A DNA stretch of 64,000 nucleotides from Caballeronia pedi (GTDB taxonomy: Bacteria; Pseudomonadota; Gammaproteobacteria; Burkholderiales; Burkholderiaceae): positions 1 through 64,000 of the forward strand of contig NZ_FCOE02000008.1 in assembly GCF_001544915.2 (NCBI RefSeq), given 5' to 3'. Both the position numbers and the translations under genes were made by a program. Shown in pieces: positions 44,122-52,198 of the stretch (position 1 is the stretch's first letter; every line of letters starts with the position of its first letter). The notes beneath the pieces were generated by a model that was not told the DNA's origin, ran no database searches, and saw only the letters and a program-made list of their open reading frames with translations.

Positions 44122-44225
44122 CAGGCTAGGAGGCGAATCACGGGTTGTCAATGCAGTTTGCTCGCGTGCGTTGCAGCATATTTGCGTCTTGATACTGGCC
44201 TCCGAACAAACCCAAGGAGATGAAC

Positions 44226-45524
44226 ATGACCCGCATCACGAAGCTCTCCGTGCGCGATATCCGCTTTCCTACTTCGCGCTCGCTAGACGGCTCGGACGCG
44301 ATGAACGCCGCGCCCGATTATTCCGCCGCCTACGTGATACTCGAAACCGATGCGCCCGGACTTGCGGGTCATGGACTCACGTTCACGATCGGGCGTGGCA
44401 CGGAAGTGGTCGTCGCGGCGGTCGAGGCGCTCGCGCCGCTCGTCGTCGGCAAGAACGTCGAGGACATCGCCGCCGATATGGGCGGCTTCTGGCGCGCGTT
44501 CACATCGGACAGTCAGTTGCGCTGGATCGGTCCGGAGAAAGGCGTCATTCATCTCGCGACCGCTGCGGTGGTCAACGCCGTGTGGGATCTCTGGGCGAAG
44601 AGCGAGAAGAAGCCCGTCTGGAAGCTGCTCGTCGACATGACGCCGGAACAGCTCGTGCGCTGTCTCGACTTCCGTTACGTGACCGATGCGATCACGCCAT
44701 CCGAGGCACTAGCGTTGCTCAAGCGCCTGCAACACACACGCGGCGAACGCGAAAAGGAAATGCTCGCGCACGGCTTTCCCGCTTACACGACTTCCGCGGG
44801 CTGGCTAGGCTATGACGACGACAAGATTCGCCGTCTCGCGCGCGAAGGCGTCGCGGCGGGCTGGACGCACTTCAAGCAGAAAGTCGGCGGCAATCTCGAA
44901 GAGGACATGCGCCGCGCGCGCATCCTGCGCGAAGAGATCGGCCCCGACCGCAAGCTGATGATGGACGCCAATCAGGTCTGGGAAGTCGATGAAGCGATCG
45001 CGAACATGCGCCGTCTCGCGGAGTTCGATCCGTGGTGGATCGAAGAGCCGACGAGCCCCGACGACGTGCTCGGCCACGCCGCGATCCGCAAGCGTCTCGC
45101 ACCGATGATCGGCGTCGCGACCGGTGAGCATTGCCAGAACCGCGTGATCTTCAAGCAACTGCTGCAAGCCGAAGCAATCGACTTTTGTCAGATCGATAGC
45201 TGCCGTCTCGGCGGCCTGAATGAAGTACTCGTCGTGCTTCTGATGGCCGCGAAGTTCGGCGTGCCGGTGTGTCCGCATGCGGGCGGCGTCGGCTTGTGCG
45301 AGTATGTGCAGCATATTTCGCTGTTCGATTACATCTGCGTGTCGGGCTCGCTCGAGAATCGCGTGCTCGAATACGTCGATCATCTGCACGAGCATTTTCT
45401 CGATCCCGTCGTCATCAACAACGGGCGATACATGCCGCCGCAAGCGCCCGGCTACAGCATCGAAATGCAGGCGGCCTCGCTCGATCAATATGAATTCGGC
45501 AAGGGAGAAGCATGGCGCGAATGA
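44226..45524 (+). CDS. L-fuconate dehydratase (enolase superfamily)
   Basis: A 432-residue enolase-superfamily acid-sugar dehydratase that closely matches the Xanthomonas L-fuconate dehydratase layout. The catalytic lysine is in 'HFKQKVGGNLEEDM', metal ligands are in 'MMDANQVWEVDEA', 'WWIEEPTSPDD' and 'GVATGEHCQNR', and the general acid/base histidine is in 'CPHAGGVGLCEYVQH'. It dehydrates L-fuconate to the 2-keto-3-deoxy acid. AAGGAG abuts an ATG at 44220, so the ATG at 44226 with six-base spacing is preferred. It overlaps the Ap4A phosphorylase gene by 13 bases. Confidence 0.9.
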   Translation: MTRITKLSVRDIRFPTSRSLDGSDAMNAAPDYSAAYVILETDAPGLAGHGLTFTIGRGTEVVVAAVEALAPLVVGKNVEDIAADMGGFWRAFTSDSQLRWIGPEKGVIHLATAAVVNAVWDLWAKSEKKPVWKLLVDMTPEQLVRCLDFRYVTDAITPSEALALLKRLQHTRGEREKEMLAHGFPAYTTSAGWLGYDDDKIRRLAREGVAAGWTHFKQKVGGNLEEDMRRARILREEIGPDRKLMMDANQVWEVDEAIANMRRLAEFDPWWIEEPTSPDDVLGHAAIRKRLAPMIGVATGEHCQNRVIFKQLLQAEAIDFCQIDSCRLGGLNEVLVVLLMAAKFGVPVCPHAGGVGLCEYVQHISLFDYICVSGSLENRVLEYVDHLHEHFLDPVVINNGRYMPPQAPGYSIEMQAASLDQYEFGKGEAWRE

Positions 45525-46387
45525 ACGCTCCTTCTTGGCAAGCCGTCGTCACGCAGACGGAGCGCGCGCTCGCATGCGGCGCGCTGCGTTCCTTCGATAC
45601 GGTGCAAAGCGTGATCGAAGACGGCGGCGTGCGCTTTCTCGTCAGGCAGGCGGCGAATCTCGCGCGAAAGGAAGAAGCGTCGAAGCTCGCGGCGAAATCC
45701 ACAGCCGATGCCGCGAGCGCATGGCGCGATCCATTCTCTCCTTGCGAAGAGGCCTTGCGTGTCGGCGATATCGGCGAGCGGCACTTTTTGTTGCTCAACA
45801 AGTTCAACGTGCTCGCGCATCATCTGCTCATCGTGACGACGGAGTTCGAGCTGCAGGAATCGCTCGTCGGCGAGGATGATTTCGCGGCGCTGTTCGCCTG
45901 CCTCGATCGTTTCGACGGGCTCGGCTTCTATAACGGCGGCACGATTGCGGGATCGAGCCAGCCGCACAAGCATCTGCAGATGGTGCCGCTGCCGCTCGAT
46001 GGTCACGCGCTGCCGATCGAAGCGAGCATCGAAGCGGCGCGCACGAGCGGCGTCTTTCGTGCGCCGCCACTCGCGTTCACGCACGCGGCGGCATGGCTCG
46101 ACGACGACAGCGCGGCGAACGCGCACGCAATCTATCTGCGGCTGTTGAACGCGATCGGCGTGCAGCCATTCGATGTCGCCGGCGTCGCGCATCAGAGCGC
46201 GCCTTACAACCTGCTCGTCACGCGCCGCTGGATGCTGGCGGTGCCGCGTGGCGTGTCGCATGTCGAAGGCGTCGCGGTGAACGCGCTCGGCTTCGCGGGC
46301 TCGCTTTTCGTGCGCGACGATGCGCAACGCGGCATTGTCGAAACGCTCGGGCCGATGCAATTACTTGCAAACGCAACGATCTCTTGA
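45512..46387 (+). CDS. Ap4A phosphorylase-like ATP adenylyltransferase
   Basis: A 291-residue protein of the ATP adenylyltransferase/Ap4A phosphorylase family (HIT-like fold). The nucleotide-transfer histidine motif is 'GSSQPHKHLQMVPLP' (147-161) preceded by 'FNVLAHHLLIVTTEFELQ'. It degrades diadenosine tetraphosphate by phosphorolysis to ADP and ATP. The start overlaps the dehydratase 3' end by 13 bases; AGGGAG precedes the ATG. It may simply be cotranscribed, with no obvious link to sugar use. Confidence 0.88.
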   Translation: MARMNAPSWQAVVTQTERALACGALRSFDTVQSVIEDGGVRFLVRQAANLARKEEASKLAAKSTADAASAWRDPFSPCEEALRVGDIGERHFLLLNKFNVLAHHLLIVTTEFELQESLVGEDDFAALFACLDRFDGLGFYNGGTIAGSSQPHKHLQMVPLPLDGHALPIEASIEAARTSGVFRAPPLAFTHAAAWLDDDSAANAHAIYLRLLNAIGVQPFDVAGVAHQSAPYNLLVTRRWMLAVPRGVSHVEGVAVNALGFAGSLFVRDDAQRGIVETLGPMQLLANATIS

Positions 46388-46441
46388 AATCGGCGGCAGC
46401 GGCCCGCATGTCCGCTTCCAGAACATCGGGAGTCAAGGAAC

Positions 46442-47479
46442 ATGGGAAGCAGGCCTCAATTCATCGACGATCTTGCGCGTGGCGCGCAGAACGCCGCGCC
46501 CTCCGCCCCGCTCGACCCTATCGACGATAGCGCCCTGCTCGACGCGTATTCGCGCACGGTGATCGGCGCTCTCGAGCGCGTGCAGCAGGCAGTCGTGTTC
46601 ATTTCAGTCGAGCGGCAAGTCACCGATCAGCGCGGCGCGCGCCGCCAGGTCGGCGGCACGGGCTCGGGATTCATCTTCACGCCCGACGGCTATCTGCTGA
46701 CCAATAGTCACGTCGTGCATGGCGCGACGCATATCGTCGTCACGCTCGCCGACGGCGCGCGCTTCGATGCCGATCTCGTCGGCGACGATCCCGCCAGCGA
46801 TCTCGCGGTGCTGCGCATCGGTTCGCCGGAACCGTTGCCGCACGTGGAACTGGGCAATTCGGGCGGCTTGCGCGTCGGGCAGATCGCGATCGCGGTGGGC
46901 AATCCGCTCGGGCTCGCGCAGACCGTCACGACGGGCGTCGTGTCCGCGCTCGGCCGTTCGTTGCGCTCCACGTCGGGCCGCATGATCTACGACGTCATCC
47001 AGACCGACGCCGCGCTCAATCCCGGCAACTCGGGCGGGCCGCTCATCGATTCGGCGGGGCGCGTGATCGGCGTGAACACTGCGATCATCGCTGGCGCGCA
47101 GGCGATCTCGTTCGCGACCGCGATCGACACGGCGAAGTGGGTCATCATGCAGATCTTCGCCTATGGGCGGGTGCGGCGTGCGTATATCGGCGTGGCGGGC
47201 ACGACCACGCCGATCTCGCGGCGCGTGCAGCGCTTCTTCGAACTCGCGTCGGCGAGCGGCGTGCATGTGATGGAGATCGTGAAAGGCAGCCCGGCCGCCC
47301 TCGGCGGTCTGCGCACGGGCGATCGCATCGTCGCGGTGGATGGCGTGGCCGTCGATAGCGTCGATGGTTTGCAGCGCACGCTGGATGCGTCGCGCATCGA
47401 CCGGCCGGTGAAGATTGCGGTGCTGCGCGGCTCGCAGAAGCTCGATATCGAGGTTACGCCTGTCGAGCAAACGGGTTGA
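46442..47479 (+). CDS. HtrA-like S1C serine protease with PDZ domain
   Basis: A 345-residue trypsin-like protease. The catalytic triad is visible as His in 'LLTNSHVVHGA', Asp in 'PASDLAVLRIG' and Ser in 'NPGNSGGPLID'. A single PDZ domain covers about residues 245-340 ('VKGSPAALGGLRTGDRIVAVDGVAVDS'). There is no signal peptide or membrane helix at the N-terminus, unlike DegP/DegS, so it may be cytosolic or leave by another route. AAGGA precedes the ATG. Confidence 0.9.
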   Translation: MGSRPQFIDDLARGAQNAAPSAPLDPIDDSALLDAYSRTVIGALERVQQAVVFISVERQVTDQRGARRQVGGTGSGFIFTPDGYLLTNSHVVHGATHIVVTLADGARFDADLVGDDPASDLAVLRIGSPEPLPHVELGNSGGLRVGQIAIAVGNPLGLAQTVTTGVVSALGRSLRSTSGRMIYDVIQTDAALNPGNSGGPLIDSAGRVIGVNTAIIAGAQAISFATAIDTAKWVIMQIFAYGRVRRAYIGVAGTTTPISRRVQRFFELASASGVHVMEIVKGSPAALGGLRTGDRIVAVDGVAVDSVDGLQRTLDASRIDRPVKIAVLRGSQKLDIEVTPVEQTG

Positions 47480-47502
47480 CGTTACGGCGGCGCATCCGGA
47501 CT

Positions 47503-47826
47503 TCAGATGCGCCGCCGTTCACGCCGCTTCGCTTCGTTTTCTGCCGCCAGTCTCCTGCGCTGCTCTCCCGCTTGCCCCGTGTCTCGTTCGTGCGCATCGG
47601 CGAATACGTCCGCGAGGCGCTCGCGCAGCGCCGCCGCATCGCGCCGCAGCGGCTCGTTCGTCGATGCGGCCATCAGTACATCGATGCGCCTTTGCCAGTA
47701 TTCCGGCCGCATGACGGCATGCCGCGTCGGGTCGCCGCGTCCTGTCATCGCGCGCTCAAGCTCCGCGATCATTCGCCCGATGTGCGCGAGTTCCTCCTGC
47801 GCATGTAGATCGGCGCTCACAGGCAT
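47503..47826 (-). CDS. Hypothetical helical protein
   Basis: A 107-residue, charged and probably all-helical protein ('HAQEELAHIGRMIAELERAMTGRGDPTRHAVMRPEYWQRRIDVLMA', then 'LRRDAAALRERLADVFADAHERD', ending in a Lys/Arg tail). I do not recognise a family. GGGAGGAG lies next to the ATG at 47826; the longer open frame is unsupported. It converges with the protease gene 23 bp away. Confidence 0.65.
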   Translation of the reverse strand: MPVSADLHAQEELAHIGRMIAELERAMTGRGDPTRHAVMRPEYWQRRIDVLMAASTNEPLRRDAAALRERLADVFADAHERDTGQAGEQRRRLAAENEAKRRERRRI

Positions 47827-48056
47827 CTCCTCCCTTGCCCGCGTCTCGCTTCCAGCGCGGGTTCCTGCAGTGCTAAACGGCCAGGACGTAAGGTTTATTC
47901 CCACTGCGTAAGCAATCCCCATGGCTATGTGCGCTAACAGCCGGTTCCGTATGCATGGCTACGGCTTAATGTGACAGCAGCAGGCAGCGTTCGCGCGCAC
48001 GGATCATCCCGTCAAGCGACCATGCCTGTCGGGGAAGGTCCTAAAAAAGGATTGCC

Positions 48057-48230
48057 ATGACCACGCACAAGAAAAACCAGACGGCGCCGCGCCGCGACGG
48101 GTTCCGCTGCACCGGCGCGCAACTGGACGCCATATGGCGCTTCGCCGAGGAACGCAAGCTGGAGCATCAACCGCTGCATATCGTGGTCGCCGAATACTGG
48201 CGCTGTCACGCGCACGCGAAAGCGGCCTGA
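48057..48230 (+). CDS. Small hypothetical protein (57 aa)
   Basis: A 57-codon gene beginning 'MTTHKKNQTAPRRDG' and ending 'EYWRCHAHAKAA'. The middle ('TGAQLDAIWRFAEERKLEHQPLHIVVAEYWR') is predicted helical. AAGGA lies six bases before the ATG. I do not recognise a family; the good ribosome site and G/C-biased third positions support translation. Confidence 0.55.
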   Translation: MTTHKKNQTAPRRDGFRCTGAQLDAIWRFAEERKLEHQPLHIVVAEYWRCHAHAKAA

Positions 48231-48282
48231 TCGTTCGTTCTTCTTTTGATTGCAGCGCAGCGCCCATGCGGGCGCGCGGGCG

Positions 48283-48657
48283 CTATTGTCCCGAGAGAAC
48301 GCGCTGCTTGAGCACCCAGATCGCGGTCGGCACCGCGTAATAGCTGCTGACGTTGCCCGTGACGAGCTTGCCCGTCAGTTGGATGCGCGCGTTCTCTGCC
48401 GGCGTCGCGTCGATGATCTGCACCGCCGATACCGTCGACTGCTGCCGCCCGCCTTGTCCCGTGCCCGCGCTCGTGACGCAGATCGGACTCGCCAGTGCGA
48501 GCACCCACGCCGGTTTCGCGGACGCGTCCGCTTCGCGCGCCCCCTGGCGCGTCGCCGTGCCTTCGAGTGTCACGACATCGCCGTCGCTGTAGCACGGCGC
48601 CGCCGCTGCGGAGCCTGCCATCAGCACGAGCATCCAAGCACAGGCTTTCGCAATCAT
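48283..48657 (-). CDS. Exported DUF4431-like protein
   Basis: A 124-residue exported protein. The signal peptide is 'MIAKACAWMLVLMAGSAAAA', followed by 'PCYSDGDVVTLEGTATRQ', 'WVLALASPICVTS', 'VSAVQIIDATPAENARIQLTGKLVTG' and 'TAIWV', which together resemble DUF4431, a small periplasmic beta-rich family of unknown function. The ATG at 48657 begins the leader; the longer open frame has no support. Confidence 0.75.
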   Translation of the reverse strand: MIAKACAWMLVLMAGSAAAAPCYSDGDVVTLEGTATRQGAREADASAKPAWVLALASPICVTSAGTGQGGRQQSTVSAVQIIDATPAENARIQLTGKLVTGNVSSYYAVPTAIWVLKQRVLSGQ

Positions 48658-48915
48658 TCGAACCTCGCGAAGAGCGCGTCGCGTGACGCGCGGTTCCGGG
48701 AAAAGAAGCTCAGTTACTTTAGGTGATAGCCGTTGGGGTCGCAACCTGCTACCGACTTGTCACCGACATCCTTCCTTTCAAAACCATCATGCGGGAACGG
48801 CCGTTGCTGATGTTCTTCTGACGAAATGAGCAACACGGAGCGCGGATCAGACACGCGCATAAACACATCAGTTGCTTGGTGCGTTCGACGAAGCGGACCA
48901 ACAGAGGGGGCGACG

Positions 48916-49350
48916 ATGAATCAGGTCATAGTTGGGGTGTTCGGTTCCTATCGGGATGGACACGATGCGCTTCGCGCATTGCAGCTCGCGGGCTTGCGAC
49001 GGGACGATGCACATCTTTACCGCGCGGGACGAGGCAACGTCGACATCGATGCGCTTCTGCCACCCGCGCACGACGAAGACGATGCCGAATACATCGCGCA
49101 CGGCGAGCATCAGGGCGTGATCGGCGCGCGCAACCGGTTCGTGGCGCAAGAGCCGTTGCCGCCGCGTCCGCCCACGCCGCACACCGCCGACGACGCGACG
49201 CCGCAGCGAACCTTGCTCGTCATCCGCATCTCCGACGATATCAAGCCTGGTGCCATCGGCGAGGTACTGCACGAGCATGGCGCGATCGCGGTTAAGGACG
49301 CGAGCGGGCACTGGCGCTTCTCACCGTTCAGGAATCCGGCACGCGTCTGA
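48916..49350 (+). CDS. Hypothetical protein with general-stress-17M-like start
   Basis: A 144-residue soluble protein. 'QVIVGVFGSYRDGHDALRALQLAGLRRDDAHLYRA' resembles the N-terminal part of general stress 17M/DUF1269-type proteins, and the C-terminal half ('TLLVIRISDDIKPGAIGEVLHEHGAIAVKDA') looks like a repeat of a related alpha/beta unit. AGGGGG precedes the ATG. Function unknown. Confidence 0.65.
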   Translation: MNQVIVGVFGSYRDGHDALRALQLAGLRRDDAHLYRAGRGNVDIDALLPPAHDEDDAEYIAHGEHQGVIGARNRFVAQEPLPPRPPTPHTADDATPQRTLLVIRISDDIKPGAIGEVLHEHGAIAVKDASGHWRFSPFRNPARV

Positions 49351-49361
49351 GCGCACGACGC

Positions 49362-49565
49362 TCAATGCATGCCGGGATGCGGCTTGCGAACGGCGGGGCG
49401 CACATCCGGTTCTGCACGTTCGTCCTCTTCCGCGTCGTCCTGCGATGTCTCGTTGGCGAGATCACGCGCCTCCTGCGCCGCCGCAGCCGCGCGCAAGCGA
49501 CGGCAATGCGCGGCATGGCGAAAAGTTGCGAGCATGCGCACGACTTCGCGGGTTCTCGTTCTCAT
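49362..49565 (-). CDS. Small charged hypothetical protein (67 aa)
   Basis: A 67-residue protein, N-terminally basic ('MRTRTREVVRMLATFRHAAHC') and C-terminally acidic. GGGAGG lies six bases before the ATG, supporting translation. No family recognised. Confidence 0.55.
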   Translation of the reverse strand: MRTRTREVVRMLATFRHAAHCRRLRAAAAAQEARDLANETSQDDAEEDERAEPDVRPAVRKPHPGMH

Positions 49566-49872
49566 CGTTGCCTCCCTCGAAGCAGTTGAGAAACTACTTT
49601 AAGTGTAGGCGGCAAATGCTCAGGCGCAAGGCGTGCGAACGAAATAATGAGCACGAATGCTTTTCCCGGCGTCGCATGAAAAAACCGGGCGGCTGCTTGC
49701 GCAGACGCCCGGTTTTTTTACTGCGTTACTTCTACTGCAACTGCTCACTTTCACGTCGTTACGTTACTGCTACTGCCATTACTTCCGCACTGCTACTGCT
49801 CTGCTGCTACTGATTACTTCGGCATTGCAACTGCTTTACTGCAACTGCTTTTACTTCTGCACTGCTACTGCT
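49566..49872. other. Gene-free tract: bidirectional terminator and low-complexity repeat
   Basis: This 307-bp stretch carries a bidirectional terminator hairpin (49679-49719) and a degenerate CTGCTACTG/TTACTTC tract (49721-49879). No coding sequence with a ribosome site is seen. Confidence 0.7.
49679..49719. terminator. Bidirectional rho-independent terminator
   Basis: A GC-rich stem ACCGGGCG / CGCCCGGT carries a 13-base loop and is flanked by A-tract on one side and T7 on the other, so it can terminate transcription from both strands. On the minus strand it would end the transcript of the small secreted-protein gene at 49873-50058 after the repeat tract. Confidence 0.85.
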
Positions 49873-49879
49873 TTACTTC
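49721..49879. repeat. Degenerate low-complexity repeat tract
   Basis: About 160 bp built from CTGCTACTGC, CTGCAACTGC and TTACTTC words. TTACTTC occurs at 49726, 49779, 49814, 49851 and 49873, at irregular intervals of 22-53 bp. The base composition differs sharply from the surrounding high-GC genes. It lies in the 3' untranslated region of the minus-strand small exported-protein gene. Confidence 0.75.
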
Positions 49880-50058
49880 CACTGCTCGAACATCGCGACG
49901 GCATCGGCCGGCGAACGATTCTGCTCGTGATCGACCGCAGACATCGTGCTGCTATTTGAATACATATCGACTGCGGCGCGGCCGGTGTTCATCGACATGA
50001 ACGCGATCAGGCTCATCGACATGACCGCGGCGGCGAGGATGATGCGCTTCTTCTTCAT
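49873..50058 (-). CDS. Small exported protein (61 aa)
   Basis: A 61-residue protein with a clear signal peptide ('MKKKRIILAAAVMSMSLIAFMSMNTGRAA') and a short hydrophilic mature part ('DMYSNSSTMSAVDHEQNRSPADAVAMFEQWK'). It might be processed to about 32 residues. Its stop codon lies in the last TTACTTC of the repeat tract. Family not recognised. Confidence 0.65.
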   Translation of the reverse strand: MKKKRIILAAAVMSMSLIAFMSMNTGRAAVDMYSNSSTMSAVDHEQNRSPADAVAMFEQWK

Positions 50059-50353
50059 GGTTGCGGTTCGTGCTGTGTTGTTCGGCGTTGATGAAATATT
50101 AAAGAGCCGAGCATAGGAAAGCTCTAATCCACGTCTTAAATCGCAGCGACAAAATTAGGATCAAAAAGCACGAACGGTTGATGCTCGGGACTGCTGCATC
50201 ACGCGTTTGTTCGAACCGTCTAGTACATTTCCAACGTCGTGACCCACACACAACACGCATGAAAAGAACTTTACTGTCGCCTTGCCAGTCGCCGGTGATG
50301 CCGGGAGAATTGAAGCAACGGCGTAAAAGCCGTCCTTCACACATGAGAGTTCG
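50059..50353. other. Intergenic region upstream of the DMT transporter
   Basis: A 295-bp AT-richer stretch between divergent genes. I see a small hairpin ACGGC-GTAAAA-GCCGT near 50317-50332 and no convincing coding sequence or clear promoter pair. Confidence 0.4.
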
Positions 50354-51289
50354 ATGGCAACCTTAGAGGGCAAGGCGCGATACCGGATTGATACCGATAA
50401 CACCGGATCCGGTATCGCCATCATGATCCTGACGACGGCACTCTTCGCGGCCAGCGATTCCACCGTCAAGCTGATCGGCACCGCGGTCCCTCTGCTGGCG
50501 CTTCTTTGGGTGCGCTATCTCTTCCAGATGATCGTGCTGGGCGTCTGGCAAATCCGGCGCGGCGCGTTCGGGCTTTTTCGCACGGGCGCAGTGAAGCTCC
50601 AGGCCGTGCGCGCAGTGCTGCTGCTCACCAATTCCGCATGCACGTTCGCGGGCCTGCGGCATCTACCGCTGCCGGTCACGACTTCGCTTGCGATGCTCGC
50701 GCCTCTCATCTCCACGCTGCTCGCCGCGCTCGTGCTGAAAGACGACGTGCCGCGCAGCAAATGGGCGATGGTCGTGATCGGTTTCATCGGCATGTTGCTG
50801 GTCGTGCGGCCGGGCGGCAGTCAGTTCAGCTGGACCGTGATCTTTCCGATCGGCGCGGCCACGACGTTCGCATGCTTTCAGGTCTTGTCGAGCCATCTTT
50901 CGCGTGTCGACGACGCGATCACCACCAACTTCCTCACGGCGCTCGTCGCGACGGTCGTGTTGTGCGTGCTGGTCTGGATGGATCAGGCCGAAACCTTGCC
51001 GGCGCTCGCGCAGGTGCGCGTGGGAAGCTGGCTGCTCGTCGTCTTCATGGCGACGATGGCAACCGGCGGTCAACTGCTGATGTTGCAGGCGCTGCGCCGC
51101 GCGCCGCTTTCCCTGCTGACGCCCTTTTCCTACGGTCAGCTCGCATTCGCCGCGTTCTTCAGCTGGCTGCTGTTCGGCCAGGTGCCCGACATGTGGATGG
51201 CCATAGGCATGTGCGTGATTGCCGCGAGCGGCATCGGCACCGTGCTGTTGCATGGACGCAAGCCGGCGGACGTATCGACGGAAATCTGA
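50354..51289 (+). CDS. EamA/DMT family transporter
   Basis: A 311-residue inner-membrane transporter with ten predicted helices arranged as two EamA repeats ('GIAIMILTTALFAASDSTVKLIG' to 'MVVIGFIGMLLVVRPGG', then 'FSWTVIFPIGAATTFACFQVLSSHLS' to 'GMCVIAASGIGTVLL'). It is related to the RhaT/RarD drug/metabolite group. The substrate is unknown. Confidence 0.92.
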   Translation: MATLEGKARYRIDTDNTGSGIAIMILTTALFAASDSTVKLIGTAVPLLALLWVRYLFQMIVLGVWQIRRGAFGLFRTGAVKLQAVRAVLLLTNSACTFAGLRHLPLPVTTSLAMLAPLISTLLAALVLKDDVPRSKWAMVVIGFIGMLLVVRPGGSQFSWTVIFPIGAATTFACFQVLSSHLSRVDDAITTNFLTALVATVVLCVLVWMDQAETLPALAQVRVGSWLLVVFMATMATGGQLLMLQALRRAPLSLLTPFSYGQLAFAAFFSWLLFGQVPDMWMAIGMCVIAASGIGTVLLHGRKPADVSTEI

Positions 51290-51343
51290 CTTTCAGGGAC
51301 GCACGACAGACGGCGCGTGCGAGACGCGCCGCCGCGAACGCGT

Positions 51344-51628
51344 TCAGTTGGCGTGATGCGCGTGCTGCGCCTGGCCCGTGCAGAGCCAGTGCGGATCGAT
51401 GTCCAGCGCTTTCGCGATGCGGTTGAATGCGGCAAACGGCGGAACCGTGATGCCGCGCCGCCAGAATTGCACGTCGTGCTCGCTTACCTCGAGCCAGCCG
51501 GCTGCTTTTGCGGAACTGATGTTGGCTTTCTGCAGGGCTCGGTCGAGCCGCGCGGCCATGGCGCGCCGCAGGGTGTTGTCTTCGTGACTACGCTCAAGGT
51601 GGCCCAGGGTTTGGGAATGTCGCCCCAT
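51344..51628 (-). CDS. Small XRE-like helix-turn-helix protein
   Basis: A 94-residue DNA-binding protein. A Cro/C1-like helix-turn-helix spans about residues 25-75 ('ARLDRALQKANISSAKAAGWLEVSEHDVQFWRRGITVPPFAAFNRIAKALDIDPHWL'). It ends in a His-rich tail. No toxin gene is next to it, so an antitoxin role is not indicated. Confidence 0.75.
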   Translation of the reverse strand: MGRHSQTLGHLERSHEDNTLRRAMAARLDRALQKANISSAKAAGWLEVSEHDVQFWRRGITVPPFAAFNRIAKALDIDPHWLCTGQAQHAHHAN

Positions 51629-51913
51629 TTTCTCTAATTCTCTCGATTTATATCTATATGCCGTTCAGCGCCGGCTCATTCGCGCGAGGTTGAAGCGTAC
51701 GCATTTACGATGACGAGGCAGTGACAAGAACGACTCCTCACGCCTGCTCTGCAAATGCCGATCGACCCGCGTGTTGCAGTGCGAGATTGTTTCAACTGGC
51801 ACATGAATGCGTCAAGTGGGTAAACAACGCATATGGGTGCTTTCGGCTTAGGTGTTTACGAGGAGAATGCCGTCAGGGCTAGTGGGACAGGCGACTGTGG
51901 TGCGGCAGGTTCA

Positions 51914-51929
51914 CCGTCCGGTCGGACGG
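51914..51929. promoter_or_regulatory. Perfect GC palindrome of unknown role
   Basis: CCGTCCG-GT-CGGACGG is a perfect 7-bp inverted repeat with a two-base centre, about 270 bp upstream of the phasin gene. The tight palindrome resembles a TetR-type operator more than a terminator, as no T-tract follows. No TetR gene is adjacent. Confidence 0.4.
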
Positions 51930-52094
51930 GATTGTTTCGATTTTCGGAACATTGCTAGAAATAAAATGATCGTGCGCATTATGTGATGTGTGATCAAACC
52001 ATACAGTCTTAATGAGCCTGCTCATTTACTGACTCTCAGCCAGAATTCTTGAACAAATGGCTGCCTGATTTAAAGTCAAGCGGGGAAAACGTAA

Positions 52095-52145
52095 TTGACA
52101 CTTCATGCGCTTGGCTTAAAATAGCTTATTCGCTGCACTGCACAA
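52095..52145 (+). promoter_or_regulatory. Phasin promoter with PhaR-like operator
   Basis: A sigma-70 promoter TTGACA (52095-52100) and TAAAAT (52117-52122) with 16-bp spacing lies 70-100 bp upstream of the phasin start. Immediately after the expected start point is TGCACTGCACAA (52134-52145), a TGC-N3-GCA element of the kind bound by the PHA-granule regulator PhaR. Binding there would block transcription; the assignment is motif-based. Confidence 0.65.
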
Positions 52146-52198
52146 TTCATCGTTACCTCATTGCGTTACCCATTCGCAACTTCCCTATGGAGTCGAGC

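Larger units (their letters stand above)
51629..52198. other. Long control region upstream of the phasin gene
   Basis: A gene-free 570-bp stretch, AT-rich toward its right end. It holds a perfect palindrome CCGTCCG-GT-CGGACGG at 51914-51929, whose function is unknown, and the phasin promoter and operator at 52095-52145. No coding sequence is supported. Confidence 0.6.

Noticed and set aside
49721..49879. CRISPR array
   Set aside because: The repeated TTACTTC and CTGCTACTG words vary in spacing (22-53 bp) and there are no uniform repeats or unique spacers.
51344..51628. Antitoxin of a toxin-antitoxin pair
   Set aside because: No toxin-like gene lies next to the helix-turn-helix gene on either side.
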